64,000 nucleotides of DNA from Saccharomyces uvarum (GCA_947243795.1 OX365936.1:345319-409318); one strand, 5' to 3'. Positions 19,301 to 29,634 are shown, counted from the stretch's first letter. The notes: generated by a model from the sequence alone, not told the origin. Numbers and translations: made by a program.

Positions 19301-20699
19301 AGCTAGATGGGGTTGGAGCTGGAGTAGAAGAGGTTTCAACACTGGAGCTAGATGGAGTTGGAGCTGGAGTAGAAGAGGTTTCGACACTAGAGCTGGTTGG
19401 TGTAGTACATGGAGTAGATGAAGTTTCGACACTAGAGCTAGATGGGGTTGGAGCTGGAGTAGAAGAGGTTTCGACACTAGAGCTGGTTGGTGTAGTACAT
19501 GGTGTAGTAGGTGATGGAGTAGTTTTAGTTTTTTTGGTACATGGAGTGGTATTGTGGTCCTTAGTGGTAGGCTTTTTGTCTGTGCATGTAGTTGAAGTTG
19601 AAGATGTACTGGAGCTTGATGGGGTTGGAGCTGGGGTAGATGAGGTTTCAACGCTAGAGCTCGTTGGTGTAGTACATGGAGTAGATGAAGTTTCGACACT
19701 AGAGCTCGATGGAGTTGGAGCTGGAGTAGAAGTTTCGACACTGGAGCTGGATGGAGTTGGAGCTGGAGTAGAAGAGGTTTCGACACTAGAGCTGGTTGGT
19801 GTAGTACATGGTGTAGTAGGTGATGGAGTGGTTTTAGTTTTTTTGGTACATGGAGTGGTATTGTGGTCCTTAGTGGTAGGCTTTTTGTCTGTGCATGTAG
19901 TTGAAGTTGAAGATGTACTGGAGCTTGATGGGGTTGGAGCTGGGGTAGATGAGGTTTCAACACTGGAAGAAACAGTGGTTGGTGTGGTAGGCTTTTTGTC
20001 TGTGCATGGAGTTGAAGTCGAAGATGTACTAGATGTTGAGGTTTTCTTTTTGGTACATTCAGTAGTTGAGGTTCCTGAACCACCACAGTTGTTGTTACAG
20101 TCTATGTTCCAATAGAAACCTGGGAAGTCCGTTTGCGAGTGACCTTGATTGTCATAGTTGTTGCAACCAGTGGACAAATCGAAAGACGTAGTACCCCATT
20201 TCCAAGTGCTTGAATACTGAGCTGCAGTACCTTGCAAATACTCGAACTGAATTTGGAAATTAGGCATCCAGACTTGACAACTGTTAACATCTTGAGTAGC
20301 GTATACCTCAAAAGTAGCTGTGAAATCAGTTGGGTTGTCAATTAGGTAGGTCTGTTCATTGGTACCGTATAATTGGACAGTACCTTGTGGACCAGTGACA
20401 CCAATGACCTTCAAAGACCATAAGTATTTTAGGTCAATGTTTTCTTTACCCTTGACATGGATTTGGATTTGATAGGTGTTGTCTTGGACCCAAGAAACAG
20501 AAGTCACATCCAAAGTATATTGCATGATATTTTGTTGGTTCATGTGCCAGTTGAAATCTAAACTGGGACAGCCATTAACGATAGAATTACAACTAGTTCC
20601 CTCTGAGGATCCTCTTGGAACGAGTCCAGTTGGAAAACCCAGAACTGAATTGAACAGTAGCGAGAGGACCAAATAAGCGAGTATAATTGGTCTTTGCAT
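16386..20699 (-). CDS. FLO11: Cell-surface flocculin/adhesin Flo11 (Muc1)
   Basis: 1437-residue GPI-anchored mucin-like adhesin needed for filamentous and invasive growth, biofilms and flor formation. Visible order: signal peptide (~1-21, hydrophobic AYLVLSLLFNSVLGF); the Flo11 adhesion domain (~31-207; CNSIVNGCPSLDFNWHMN to PGFYWNIDCNNNCGG, with conserved Cys and aromatic residues); a long Ser/Thr/Pro repeat region of PAPTPSSSSVETSST units (~207-970); two 103-residue units with TTEYTTGTNSVGETTSG (~1075-1280); and a C-terminal hydrophobic GPI signal (GNFMWLLVALPIVV). Three RSRNET motifs interrupt the repeats, basic pairs that might be processing sites (inference). It is intact, with no frameshift. 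The upstream region is 3.5 kb long. Confidence 0.98.
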   Translation of the reverse strand: MQRPIILAYLVLSLLFNSVLGFPTGLVPRGSSEGTSCNSIVNGCPSLDFNWHMNQQNIMQYTLDVTSVSWVQDNTYQIQIHVKGKENIDLKYLWSLKVIGVTGPQGTVQLYGTNEQTYLIDNPTDFTATFEVYATQDVNSCQVWMPNFQIQFEYLQGTAAQYSSTWKWGTTSFDLSTGCNNYDNQGHSQTDFPGFYWNIDCNNNCGGSGTSTTECTKKKTSTSSTSSTSTPCTDKKPTTPTTVSSSVETSSTPAPTPSSSSTSSTSTTCTDKKPTTKDHNTTPCTKKTKTTPSPTTPCTTPTSSSVETSSTPAPTPSSSSVETSTPAPTPSSSSVETSSTPCTTPTSSSVETSSTPAPTPSSSSTSSTSTTCTDKKPTTKDHNTTPCTKKTKTTPSPTTPCTTPTSSSVETSSTPAPTPSSSSVETSSTPCTTPTSSSVETSSTPAPTPSSSSVETSSTPAPTPSSSSVETSSTPCTTPTSSSVETSSTPAPTPSSSSIETSSAPTPTPSSSSVETSSTPAPTPSSSSVETSSTPAPTPSSSSVETSSTPASSSSVETSSTPAPTPSSSSVETSSTPASSSSVETSSTPASSSSVETSSTPAPTPSSSSVETSSTPAPTPSSSSVETSSTPAPTPSSSSVETSSTPAPTPSSSSVETSSTPAPTPSSSSVETSSTPASSSSVETSSTPAPTPSSSSVETSSTPASSSSVETSSTPAPTPSSSSVETSSTPASSSSVETSSTPAPTPSSSSVETSSTPASSSSVETSSTPAPTPSSSSVETSSTFSSLHPRSRNETSSTPAPTPSSSSIETSSTPAPTPSSSSAETSSTPAPTPSTSSVETSSTPASSSSVETSSTPASSSSVKTSSTFSSLHPQSRNETSSTPAPTPSSSGIETSSTPAPTPSSSSVETSSTPAPTPSSSGIETSSTPAPTPSSSSVETSSTPAPTPSASSTESSSVVTTTLVSSSTFSSLSPRSRNETTVVPTTTVTSVTTPTTTTITTTVCSTGTNTAGETTSGCHPTTITTTVPCSSGTASPSTTGTPATTPITTALPTTVVTTEYTTGTNSVGETTSGFVTKNIPTTYLTTIAPTPAVTTVTNFTPTTITTTVCSTGTNAAGETTSGCSATTVTTTVPCSTGASENTASPATTPVTTAIPTTVVTTEYTTGTNSVGETTSGYTTKNIPTTYLTTIAPTPAVTTVTNFTPTTITTTVCSTGTNAAGETTSGCSATTVTTTVPCSTGASENTASPATTPVTTAIPTTVVTTEYTTGTNSVGETTSGYTTKSIPTTYLTTLAPSAQSATAVTPTTITTTVCSAGTNAAGETTSTCSTKTITTSAGASENTASPSAATGSNGDKNYETVATATNPSTIKTSVTSQATASGVSPVVTSPSLTGPAQSSSASAVATYSVPSASSTYQGAASIKVLGNFMWLLVALPIVV
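16861..17478. repeat. 309-bp tandem duplication in FLO11
   Basis: The segment starting GTGTAACCAG at 16861 recurs at 17170, 309 bp (103 codons) later, with only a few substitutions. It encodes the Thr-rich C-terminal repeat unit of Flo11. A more diverged partial copy extends to about 17650. The period is a multiple of three, so copy-number change keeps the frame. Confidence 0.9.
17840..19990. repeat. FLO11 45-bp-type minisatellite array
   Basis: Dozens of copies, read on the plus strand, of GTTGGAGCTGGAGTAGAAGA followed by GGTTTCGACACTGGAGCT-type sequence. They are the reverse complement of codons for PAPTPSSSSVETSST. Full 45-bp units alternate with shorter 30-bp units that lack PAPTP. Cassettes with TTPCTT replace PAPTP near 19260-19500. 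A larger segment containing the TKDHNTTPCTKKTKTTPSP cassette is duplicated 309 bp apart (19501-19652 and 19810-19961, with one difference seen). Confidence 0.93.
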
Positions 20700-23600
20700 G
20701 GTGTGTGTATACGGATTTTTGAAGCTTATTACAAAAAGACATTTATAATTAGAACCAGAATAATTACAAGATATTATTATTAATGAATATAAGGGTTTTT
20801 ATACATTTATTGTGGAAACAAAAACAAACCTTTTCTCCACCGGTGCAATTCGATATCTTGTGCTGATGCATCTATGACCCATCTATCCTTGAACTAGAAG
20901 AGACTGCAGTGGGGATAAACAATCTGATACCTTTCTTTGGGAAAATAAGACCGCCCTTGTTTTTTTGTAATATTAGGAATAGTAATTCTTTAGCAAAGGA
21001 CAAATTTAGCAGTTAGTTTGCAGAAGGAACGTTTAATTACGCAGTGAAATGAAGTGCACTGCGATGATAGTTCTAGACTTCGAAATGGTGCTCGGAGCCA
21101 TTTCCGTGATGTTTTCCTGATACCAAGACCGGAAATCAAAGAAAAAGATGACCACATTTCTCCAGAAAATACCGTACCTGGCAGCGGTTAAGAATCGCTC
21201 GATGGCCAAACAACCGCTATAACATCAACCGGTTTCAGGACAGGCACTTTTAGGTTTTGGGCAATGTCCCATAAAAAATAAAAATAAACAAACAGACAGT
21301 TTCAATTCCATGGAGTTGGCAATCCGTTTCAAGGCCCGCGCATCCCTAACTGCCACCCAATTGTCACACCACTGATAGACATCGGTCCTGTCTAAAAATA
21401 CGCTGCAGGATTATATGAGCTCACCTTCTCCCGCGTAATAAACAGGAACCTATTGTAAGCAATGCCCTTCCACGACCACCAAAATGCAGCGTGTAGCGCG
21501 ATGGACTCCATACTAGAACAGAAGAAAAAAGTCAAGGCCAAAATAATGCCTAGTAGAAGCAGGAGGGGCTATTTTTTTCTTTCTGGAGGCATTTTTGCTC
21601 ATACAGGAAAGCTAATTTCCGACAAGAATCTTCTTCTTAGCGATCGAACCGATTGATTGCTGTGGACAATCAGCAATTCTTCGAAGCCCACCACGAAAAA
21701 AAAAGAAATGAGTCCATTCTTTGCCCAAGAAAAAGTAAGACAAAAAAAAAGGTAACTCGTACCAGTAAAGCTTAATTTCGCAGCGATCGCTGGCTCCAGA
21801 AAATAAGCACAGACAAAAAGGCTCCACACCTTTGGAAAATAACGGCCCAAAGTCTTTGGGCGACATTTTCTTTTCAGAGAAAAAGAAGAATAAAACCTTA
21901 ATTTGTGGTTTTTAGGCACGCCCAAAAAGGCCATGCTTACCTAATGCCACATTCGGCGAAAACGAAAAGGCAAAAGAAAAAAGCCTTTTTTTTCCTGCCG
22001 CGAAAGCTTAATTTGCGTACCGGTATTCCTGTCAGAACCAGAGAAAGATCTGCACAAATCACAATTGTCTGTAAATTCTCTGGGGCCAGTACAGGCAACG
22101 TGAGCCGGTATTCCTAAGGTTTTGTGGTTCGTAACTCTCTTTTGAAAGGGAAGAATTACTCGCCGGTGTGAATCCTGTTATCCAGAACGTGCGGACTGCA
22201 TGCTGCAAAGGTGGGTCCGTGTTGGCAAGGCTAGTAACAGCACTAGGAAATGCATACAAAGGAAATAAGAGGAGTAGGGCTTTTTCTTGCCGTGGATAAT
22301 ACAGATTGATGCATCAACATTCGTGTTAGGGTCTGTTTTCCCGTAGCGGCTCGAGAGTTGTGAAACAATGTCCGCGTACATTGACAATTAGAGGTATGCA
22401 AAAAAAAAGAGCTGATAAAACAAATTCGAAAAAGAAAGGTGCTCCAACCGCGTACCTCTAATGCATGATAGTGACCGTATTGGGATAGCGAGAACCGCTA
22501 ACTTCCGTGAAATTAACTTTTCCTTCCTTCCTTCCGTTTTGTAATGGTCTTGGTATTTTAAGAGTGTTGGTCACCCTAACGCTGTTGGGGAAGTGTGGAG
22601 ATGCTTGATAAGGCTGTTCTTCTAGTGGGATAGCAAAACTACTTTTTTTCCGTTTTGGAGATTTAACTTCTTGTGGACTGTAAGTACATGGCCCAACCCC
22701 TTGGTAAGGGTAGAGATGCACCAGTTTGGAGCAACTGGTAGAAGGCAAAATTCTTGTTGTAGCGTTCTCGAGAAGCAGACATTGCTGAAACAGGGATTAG
22801 GGGGGATATTATGGGAAGAGGCAGATAGGGGGGGTCAAAGTCCGAGAGAAAGCGTAAGTTTATGTGCAATCGAGTGCATGTCCTGTCGAAGGACTTGAAA
22901 GAGGTAGAGTGTGATCATCATTTGAAGATAATGCGTTTATGGTACGTCGTTGAGTGTAGCCGGCTTAATTGTAAGCAATCATCGAATAAAAATAATAGTA
23001 CTGAGGGTGTGACAATAATGCTGAAACGCTGATTATTCCCCGATATGGGCCCCTAGCTATAGCGAAAGATGTAATTGGGGTTACGCCGTGAATTCTAGCT
23101 TCATTTGCATACCGAATGGTAAAATGGACAAACGAGGGGACAGCATGCTGACAAGCATGGCCACGCTAATTGTGCCTCAATTTATTTTGGAAGCGGTGAA
23201 GAAAAGTGAAGGTCATATCTTCTTAATTAGCCGTCGTTTTGCCTAGTGTGCCTCACAATGGATTTACTCCTCACTTGACCTCGCTGAGACCTTCCATTTA
23301 GTTTTCCAGCAATTTCTAGCATATCAGGTTTGTGATTGCCAGTCTTAAATATGATTGAAGAACGCGTATGGATCAGATCATATTATATTCACAGCATGTT
23401 TTACCAATTGTGTGCCGTTGGAAAGCTCTTATTCAATACCTTAGCGATCTCAGTTGCGTCCAATCAAGTAACTTTCAACAGTTGTGGTGCATTTACATTA
23501 TACTATGAATCCTTTTTAGCGGTTAACTTGTGAAGTGGAAGGGCTTACTTTCGCGAAAGTTTTATTTGGCAGCCCACTTAACAGCATGACTTCTTTATAG

Positions 23601-24235
23601 CAACAGATATTCGAAACACCTACGCATAATTGATCAACGCGTTATAATGGTAGATCGTGTTCTTAAATGAACAATTCAAGGGACTCTGATCGAGTGCAAC
23701 ATCGCATAGTAATGTTCCCCCTGTTTTTTTTCGTGAATGTTTTCGTGTTTTTTTTTTTGATCTGATCTCCACACATTTACATAACCTTGGTAAATAAAAG
23801 CTGCAGGGTGAGGGAGTAAGCTGTCTTCCGATTGACACTAGCGGAAAACCTTTCGTCTAGGTATTTTTATAAGCTTGCCCAAGAACGAACTCGCGTCACA
23901 TTATTCTTGTCTGGCAGAAAATTCCGTCTGGGTTGAAGAGGTGTGAATCTCTGTTCTCAACACCGCATAAACCAACCGTTTAGCATCACCATGCTTAACA
24001 CCTTTCAATAGGCTTCTTGTAAAGCTTGTTGTTTCCTGGATCATTGTAGATATGGCGTTTTTATTCTTATTATTGTACCTTACACTTGATTCAACATTAC
24101 GGAAAAAGGCAAAATAAAAAAAAAAGTTGAAAAGTGAAAAATCAATAAAATGGCAAAACAGTGAAAATTCATTAAACCTCAAATGAAAAGGGACGGAAGC
24201 ATAGGCTGGTGTTCGATAGTTGTACCGATCAAGAA
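20700..24235. promoter_or_regulatory. 3.5-kb FLO11 upstream region (ICR1/PWR1-syntenic)
   Basis: No intact gene lies between FLO11 and MRS1. A TATA box, TATAAAAA on the minus strand, is at 20796-20803, about 100 bp upstream of the FLO11 ATG. In S. cerevisiae this region is one of the largest promoters and is traversed by two regulatory non-coding RNAs: ICR1 towards FLO11 and PWR1 opposite. Their presence here is inferred from synteny only. A cluster of AAGCTTAATTT-like motifs with A/T tracts occupies 21600-22020. Short ORFs in the region have no coding character. Confidence 0.6.
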
Positions 24236-25333
24236 ATGCCTCCAAAGAACTTAGCAAGGTCTGTGGTCCCCGCTATTGACTTGTATTGCCGCAAGGCAAG
24301 CTTGAAAACACTAAAATACATGTCATTGATCCTGTGCAGTAAGAGTCCACATGATAAAAAAACACCGGTGAGAAGCTTTCTGATCCCTCGTTGTGTTGTT
24401 TTTGAGCAATTGAGGACTCGTTTGTTCGACGAGGGCAAAGTCAACCTGTTCAGCGTGTTGTTGAAGAAGAATTCGTTCGCATTTTGCAAGATGACTATTG
24501 ACAATAACTTCAATACCAGTTTGGTCAATTGGCAAAGCATACCAATCGATCATACATTTGTGCCTGAGAACAGACAACGTATGGCGTTGGTGCCCACTGA
24601 TACACTTTTTGCGACCGAAAAGATTATATCTCTTCTTGGTGTATCACCGAAAATGACCAATTTTGTTTCCATAGAAAGGCAGCGAACGCCCCTACTGGAC
24701 TTCAGCGATAAGCTGCAATCAAACATCCTGGAACATCTTTTATACGCCAAGTGCCAAGGGGTAAGGCTTTCTTCTACTGACGAAGAACCTCGCTTGCTTG
24801 CAGCCGTTTGCAATCCTGAATTCATCGATGCCTTCTGGTGCCAGCTGACCCCCATAAGGGCCTCGTTAAAGGAAAACCCTTTTGTTGCTGTGCCTCACGA
24901 ATTCCAAATATATGATGCACCTGTACTGGCTGCTATAAAGGAGATTGTCACAAAGCGAATATTGCGATCCGCGTTCAATAGTGACACCGAATCGTCAAAG
25001 GGTTTGCGTTTGGATAATAGCTGGAGGTTCAAGCTGCCCATGCTGGCCTCGACATCCGACCTCGATTTCTCTTTAAAGGATTGTCTTGGCTTGGAGACTA
25101 GAGAAGATACATACGACATGGCGGAAGCATTCCTCTCTAATATGGCTTTGAGTAAAAGTCTTTGTACGTATAATAACATAGCAAACATTGTAATGAAAGA
25201 CAACGGTAGGTTCGACTCGGGCATTTTAAAGGAGTTTAATGACTACATCAAGCTAGAAAAGGCTAATTTACAAGACTTCCAAGCTGCCTCGTCGGAATTT
25301 CTTAAAGACGTAAAACTAAAACCCTTTATGTAG
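24236..25333 (+). CDS. MRS1: Mitochondrial group I intron splicing cofactor Mrs1
   Basis: 365-residue protein, the family's usual length (~363). Mrs1 works with maturases in the mitochondrial matrix to splice the group I introns bI3 and aI5-beta. It is a paralogue of the Holliday-junction resolvase Cce1 and keeps the RNase H-like fold without the resolvase activity (family knowledge). The ORF is open from 24209, but the ATG at 24236 (MPPKNLARSVVPAIDLYCRK) matches the known N-terminus. That N-terminus is basic, compatible with mitochondrial import. Hallmarks seen include FCKMTIDNNFNTSLVNWQ and RQRTPLLDFSDK. Confidence 0.95.
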   Translation: MPPKNLARSVVPAIDLYCRKASLKTLKYMSLILCSKSPHDKKTPVRSFLIPRCVVFEQLRTRLFDEGKVNLFSVLLKKNSFAFCKMTIDNNFNTSLVNWQSIPIDHTFVPENRQRMALVPTDTLFATEKIISLLGVSPKMTNFVSIERQRTPLLDFSDKLQSNILEHLLYAKCQGVRLSSTDEEPRLLAAVCNPEFIDAFWCQLTPIRASLKENPFVAVPHEFQIYDAPVLAAIKEIVTKRILRSAFNSDTESSKGLRLDNSWRFKLPMLASTSDLDFSLKDCLGLETREDTYDMAEAFLSNMALSKSLCTYNNIANIVMKDNGRFDSGILKEFNDYIKLEKANLQDFQAASSEFLKDVKLKPFM

Positions 25334-25739
25334 CGTGTAAATAAAAAAATAAAAAAAGGGCTCAAAACTACCTCTATTATCTGACACTCGATTGCCGGGA
25401 ACAATTGGCTGGTTGTTCCCTTTTTTGGCGTATAGAGATATTCTATGAGTTGCATCTGCAGTGTGCCAGGCACCTCGCATTTGCCTCTGGTCCACACAAC
25501 TCAGAAAGAGCACCCCTCCCCCCTCGAGCAATATGTAACTACGTACCAGCCGCAAGCTGCGAGCACAGAGAGCTGTTTGCATTTTCTATTTGATACGTTG
25601 CCATTACGATTACTATACGTACTTTTTTCAATTGCTAAAGGCGATCTCAAAAAAAAAAATCTCAAAGGAACCAAACGATGTAGAAACAGAATACGAGGAG
25701 GGCACACTAGGAAGCACACGCCAAGCGAGTCAGGACAAG

Positions 25740-26243
25740 ATGAATTTGAGATCAGAATTGCAGAAGCTGTTGAACGTATGCTTTTTGTTTGCGTCTGCCT
25801 ACATGTTTTGGCAGGGCTTAGCCATTGCTACCAACAGCGCTTCACCCATTGTGGTTGTTCTTTCAGGCTCCATGGAACCGGCTTTCCAAAGAGGTGACAT
25901 CCTTTTCCTGTGGAATAGAAACACTCTGAACCAAGTGGGTGATATCGTAGTGTATGAAGTCGAGGGAAAACAGATCCCCATTGTGCATAGAGTTTTGAGA
26001 CAGCACAACGACCACGCAGATAAGCAGTACCTTTTGACTAAAGGTGACAACAACGCCGGCAACGATATCTCATTATACGCCAACAAGAAAATCTATCTGA
26101 ATAAATCAAAGGAAATCGTGGGGACCGTCAAGGGCTACTTCCCACAACTGGGGTACATTACGATTTGGATCAGCGAGAACCAGTACGCGAAATTCGCATT
26201 GCTAGGTATACTGGGGTTGAGCGCTCTACTGGGCGGTGAATAG
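25740..26243 (+). CDS. SEC11: Signal peptidase catalytic subunit Sec11
   Basis: 167-residue type I signal peptidase of the ER. The catalytic Ser sits in [16 protein letters not shown] (Ser44), the catalytic His in IVHRVLRQH (about 83) and the Asp residues in [12 protein letters not shown] (~103-109). This is the Ser-His-Asp arrangement of eukaryotic signal peptidases. One N-terminal membrane segment ([20 protein letters not shown]) and a short hydrophobic C-terminus ([15 protein letters not shown]) are present. The frame is open from 25590, but [12 protein letters not shown] at 25740 is the conserved start. Confidence 0.97.
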   Translation: MNLRSELQKLLNVCFLFASAYMFWQGLAIATNSASPIVVVLSGSMEPAFQRGDILFLWNRNTLNQVGDIVVYEVEGKQIPIVHRVLRQHNDHADKQYLLTKGDNNAGNDISLYANKKIYLNKSKEIVGTVKGYFPQLGYITIWISENQYAKFALLGILGLSALLGGE

Positions 26244-26754
26244 TCTGTCTGACGTTGGAGTATATGTATTCATGCCTCTAGTCTTTCACGTTTATTTATA
26301 TAGCCACCACCCCTTTTAATTTCTCGCAGCAAACGTGCTGCTTGGGAGACACTCCAAGCAATACTAAAACCGACCAACGCTCATTCTGATCGTGTCAATA
26401 TAGATTATTATATAAGTTTTATAAGAACACACGTTCACTTTCAAGTCGTTATGTTAAAAGTGCGTGCCAAATTTAAGGCCGCTTAAGTTTCAATTCTTTG
26501 GATATAAAAACAATTCAGGCTGAATGGACGTCTCTAGGCTCGACACCATGTCCATGAACACAACAAAAGCATACTAATAGTGGTGAAACATGGTTAAAAG
26601 ACAGCCCATTGTTATGGTTACTAGACACATTATATTTCGTACACAATGACTGAAAATATGAGAAGATAAGAATCATGTTGAAATAATAGTGTAAATCGTA
26701 AACCACCAGCTTGTTTGTAAGGAACGGCGGAACCACAGGCAACCATACTACCAA
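26244..26754. other. SEC11-DAL81 intergenic region
   Basis: 511 bp between two plus-strand genes. No RNA gene or repeat was seen, and the minus-strand ORF at 26515-26769 shows no coding features. It serves as the SEC11 3' end and the DAL81 promoter. Confidence 0.5.
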
Positions 26755-29634
26755 ATGGACCCTCACCATTCACCAACTGGTAAAGCCGCGTCACCCACGA
26801 AGAGTGCGGAGAACGCCCCTAAGAACTCCTCCACTACTAATAATGCCAATAACAGTAATAGTAACATTAATAATAACCATGACATACTAAACTTTAATGA
26901 CAACTATACCACCATTCTGCAACACTTGGCAAACGACCATCCTAATTTATTGAGGGAAAAGGGGAACTCGCAACAGCAGCAACAGCAGCAACAGCAGCAA
27001 CAGAACCTGGATACGCTTTTACATCATTATCAAAGCTTGATTTCTAAAAGTGATAGTGCAACAGCCTTTGAGGACAATGCCAACAATAGCGCCGATAATA
27101 ATGCTCAGAATAATAACGGTACCAATAATAATAGTAATAACATAGCAAGTCCAAGTAACCTGATGGGATCCTGTAACCAATGTAAATCGAAAAAACTAAA
27201 ATGCAACTACTTTCCCGACCTAGGTAATTGCCTTGAATGTGAAACCAACAGAACTAAATGTACTTTCAACAGCACTCCAAATTACTTGAAGAGAACGTCT
27301 TCTAATGTAAATAATAATTTTTCTGCTTCTTCCAAGCGAATGAAGAATCTCGAAGAATATCCGAATCGCCTACCTAGCAGCATGCTATATAGACAGCAGC
27401 AGCAGCAACAGCAACAGCAGCAGCGCGTACAGTACCCTAGATCTTCATTCTTCGTGGGGCCTACCTCAGTTTTCGATTTGAACTTGACTAAGCATGTAAG
27501 ATTAGACAACGTGGACCAAATACAACTATCGAAAACATTATCACTAAGAAAAGTTTCTCCCACAGCACAGTTCATCCTACAGGACGATTTTGACTCTGCT
27601 CTCCATAGCAAGCAAGAATACGAAGTTGATCTAGTGGAAAATTTAGTGCATCCGCATGGTCGTCTACTGGTAGAAATTTTTTTCAAATTAATTCATCCCT
27701 TCCTGCCAATTTTACATGAACGTGTCTTTTTAGAGAAATACTCTAGGTCTTATAGGGAACTCACAGCACCTTTATTGGCGTCCATCTACTCGCTAGCATT
27801 GCAATATTGGGACTTCCACCCTGCTCTGTTAGGATTTCCTAAACCTGATGTCGTATCCCAGCTAAACAGTATCGCGCTAGACACGTTTTACACTCGAGTT
27901 GGAAGACCAAAATTAAGCATTATTCAAACCGGTCTTTTAATCTTGCAATGCCGCAGCGAGTGTCATAACAATTGGGTTCTTTGTTCTAGTATAGTAGCCC
28001 TTGCAGAGGAACTGGGCCTTGGTGTGGAATGTAATGACTGGAAATTGCCCAAATGGGAAAAAGATTTGAGGAAAAGATTGGCCTGGGCGGTTTGGTTAAT
28101 GGATAAATGGTGCGCATTGAACGAAGGAAGACAATCCCATTTGATTCTAGGGAGAAATTGGATGATCAAACTTTTAAATTTTGATGACTTCCCTATAAAT
28201 TCACCAACTATCGTAAATTCTCTACAAAACGACCAATCGGCATCTTCGCCTTCTTCGTCAGGCGATATGAGAAACCATCAAATAGCATTTGGCAACTTAC
28301 CCATGTTCAATATGAACCCTTCTTTAGAGGATTTCAAGAATGGTACGCTGATGTTTCAACAAATGGTTTCTTTGAGTATCGTTCTTGGGGAAATCATGGA
28401 CACGTTTTACACTCAGGGGTCACTGACTATAAACAAAAGTATTGAACAAGTATTGAAATTAGCAAAGCCATTGCAATTGAAACTAAGAGAATGGTACCAT
28501 TCATTGCCCAAAAATTTGTCAATGAGCTATTCCACACCCCAAAAATTTAATTCAAACTCTACTTTGACTCTAGCTTATTTTGCGACAGAAATCACACTAC
28601 ATAGGAAAATCATTTGCGCCTTAACCCCCCAAACACCAAAGGAATTGGTCCAAGTATGCAGGACTGCAGCGAGAACAAGGCTTGTTGCTGCAATTGAATT
28701 CATAAGAGACCTGAAAAATGAGCACATTAACTCCTTTTGGTACAATTGTTCCACGGGAAGTCTGATGCTAATTGGCACATTTGCTGCTCTATTATATGTA
28801 ACTTCAACGACAAAGGAGGAGGCGACGATATTTAGAGATTATCTCAGAAATTATATTTGGGTATTAAAGATCGGGTCGAAGTATTTTGATAAGTTATCAA
28901 ATGCTTTAAATAATATGCATTTATTGTTTGCCCAAATTCCTGGTTTATTAACTGATGAACCAATCGGCTTGAGCCCTAGCTCCAATATTAACGCTGTCAA
29001 CTTACCACGGTCTGGCGCCCAATCGCAAATCCCAATTCAGTTTAATGTGGGATCTCCTGCGATAACTGAACAAGGTTCACCACTAAATCAGTGGAAAAAT
29101 CTACCTCAAGAAATCCTGCAGCAATTGAATTCCTTTCCAAACGGTACAACCACTACAACAACGCCAATGAACCCCACTCCAAGACAAACACAATTAGAAT
29201 CTCAAGGGAGTCCGACTGTAAACAGCGCTAATAACAACAGTAACAACACACCTTTACCGTTGATGCCGAATAAGCCTTACAAAAGGACTGCGCATTCTTC
29301 ACCGAACGTTACACCTTCGCATATGAATAGACACCCAGCATCTAATACGTCTTCACCAAGAGTTAACTCCATTGCGAACGGGAACTCTAATACACAAATG
29401 AATGCCTCACCCTTGAGCTCTATACACGAAACCAGGCAGAATCCAGCAAGTGTTGGAGCAAATGAAATATCTATAGAAATGGAGAGGTCCCCCAATGAGC
29501 AATCATTAGCAGAACTCAAAGGTGACAATTCGAACCTAAAAGAGGAATCAAGTGCGGCTGACAACCAAACTATAGAAATGAATGAAGTCAATGATAAAAA
29601 TGTAACAATTAACACAAAGGAAACTCCTCTGTAA
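26755..29634 (+). CDS. DAL81: Zn2Cys6 transcriptional activator Dal81 (Uga35)
   Basis: 959-residue fungal transcription factor. Dal81 is a positive regulator of allantoin, urea, GABA and amino-acid-permease genes; it acts with Dal82 at UIS-ALL sites and with Uga3 and Stp1. The zinc cluster CNQCKSKKLKC ... CLECETNRTKC sits at about residues 140-168. It is flanked by Asn-rich and polyglutamine tracts (runs of ten or more Q at ~73-83 and ~215-223). The fungal-specific middle homology domain starts near HPHGRLLVEIFFKLIHPFLP (~300). A Ser/Asn/Pro-rich tail follows. Its location close to the DAL cluster mirrors S. cerevisiae. Confidence 0.97.
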   Translation: MDPHHSPTGKAASPTKSAENAPKNSSTTNNANNSNSNINNNHDILNFNDNYTTILQHLANDHPNLLREKGNSQQQQQQQQQQQNLDTLLHHYQSLISKSDSATAFEDNANNSADNNAQNNNGTNNNSNNIASPSNLMGSCNQCKSKKLKCNYFPDLGNCLECETNRTKCTFNSTPNYLKRTSSNVNNNFSASSKRMKNLEEYPNRLPSSMLYRQQQQQQQQQQRVQYPRSSFFVGPTSVFDLNLTKHVRLDNVDQIQLSKTLSLRKVSPTAQFILQDDFDSALHSKQEYEVDLVENLVHPHGRLLVEIFFKLIHPFLPILHERVFLEKYSRSYRELTAPLLASIYSLALQYWDFHPALLGFPKPDVVSQLNSIALDTFYTRVGRPKLSIIQTGLLILQCRSECHNNWVLCSSIVALAEELGLGVECNDWKLPKWEKDLRKRLAWAVWLMDKWCALNEGRQSHLILGRNWMIKLLNFDDFPINSPTIVNSLQNDQSASSPSSSGDMRNHQIAFGNLPMFNMNPSLEDFKNGTLMFQQMVSLSIVLGEIMDTFYTQGSLTINKSIEQVLKLAKPLQLKLREWYHSLPKNLSMSYSTPQKFNSNSTLTLAYFATEITLHRKIICALTPQTPKELVQVCRTAARTRLVAAIEFIRDLKNEHINSFWYNCSTGSLMLIGTFAALLYVTSTTKEEATIFRDYLRNYIWVLKIGSKYFDKLSNALNNMHLLFAQIPGLLTDEPIGLSPSSNINAVNLPRSGAQSQIPIQFNVGSPAITEQGSPLNQWKNLPQEILQQLNSFPNGTTTTTTPMNPTPRQTQLESQGSPTVNSANNNSNNTPLPLMPNKPYKRTAHSSPNVTPSHMNRHPASNTSSPRVNSIANGNSNTQMNASPLSSIHETRQNPASVGANEISIEMERSPNEQSLAELKGDNSNLKEESSAADNQTIEMNEVNDKNVTINTKETPL

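Noticed and set aside
17561-20086. 841-codon minus-strand ORF in another frame of FLO11
   Set aside because: A Leu/Gln/Pro/His repeat made by frame-shifted reading of the same array; no independent coding signal.
18112-20115. 667-codon plus-strand ORF antisense to FLO11
   Set aside because: It is the reverse complement of the PAPTPSSSSVETSST repeat array; the repeat length is a multiple of three and stop-free in this frame, so the openness is a by-product.
24229-24577. Minus-strand ORFs within MRS1
   Set aside because: Shadows of the MRS1 coding frame with no family features.
25590-25739. N-terminal extension of SEC11
   Set aside because: The added residues do not resemble a signal peptidase N-terminus; [12 protein letters not shown] is the conserved start.
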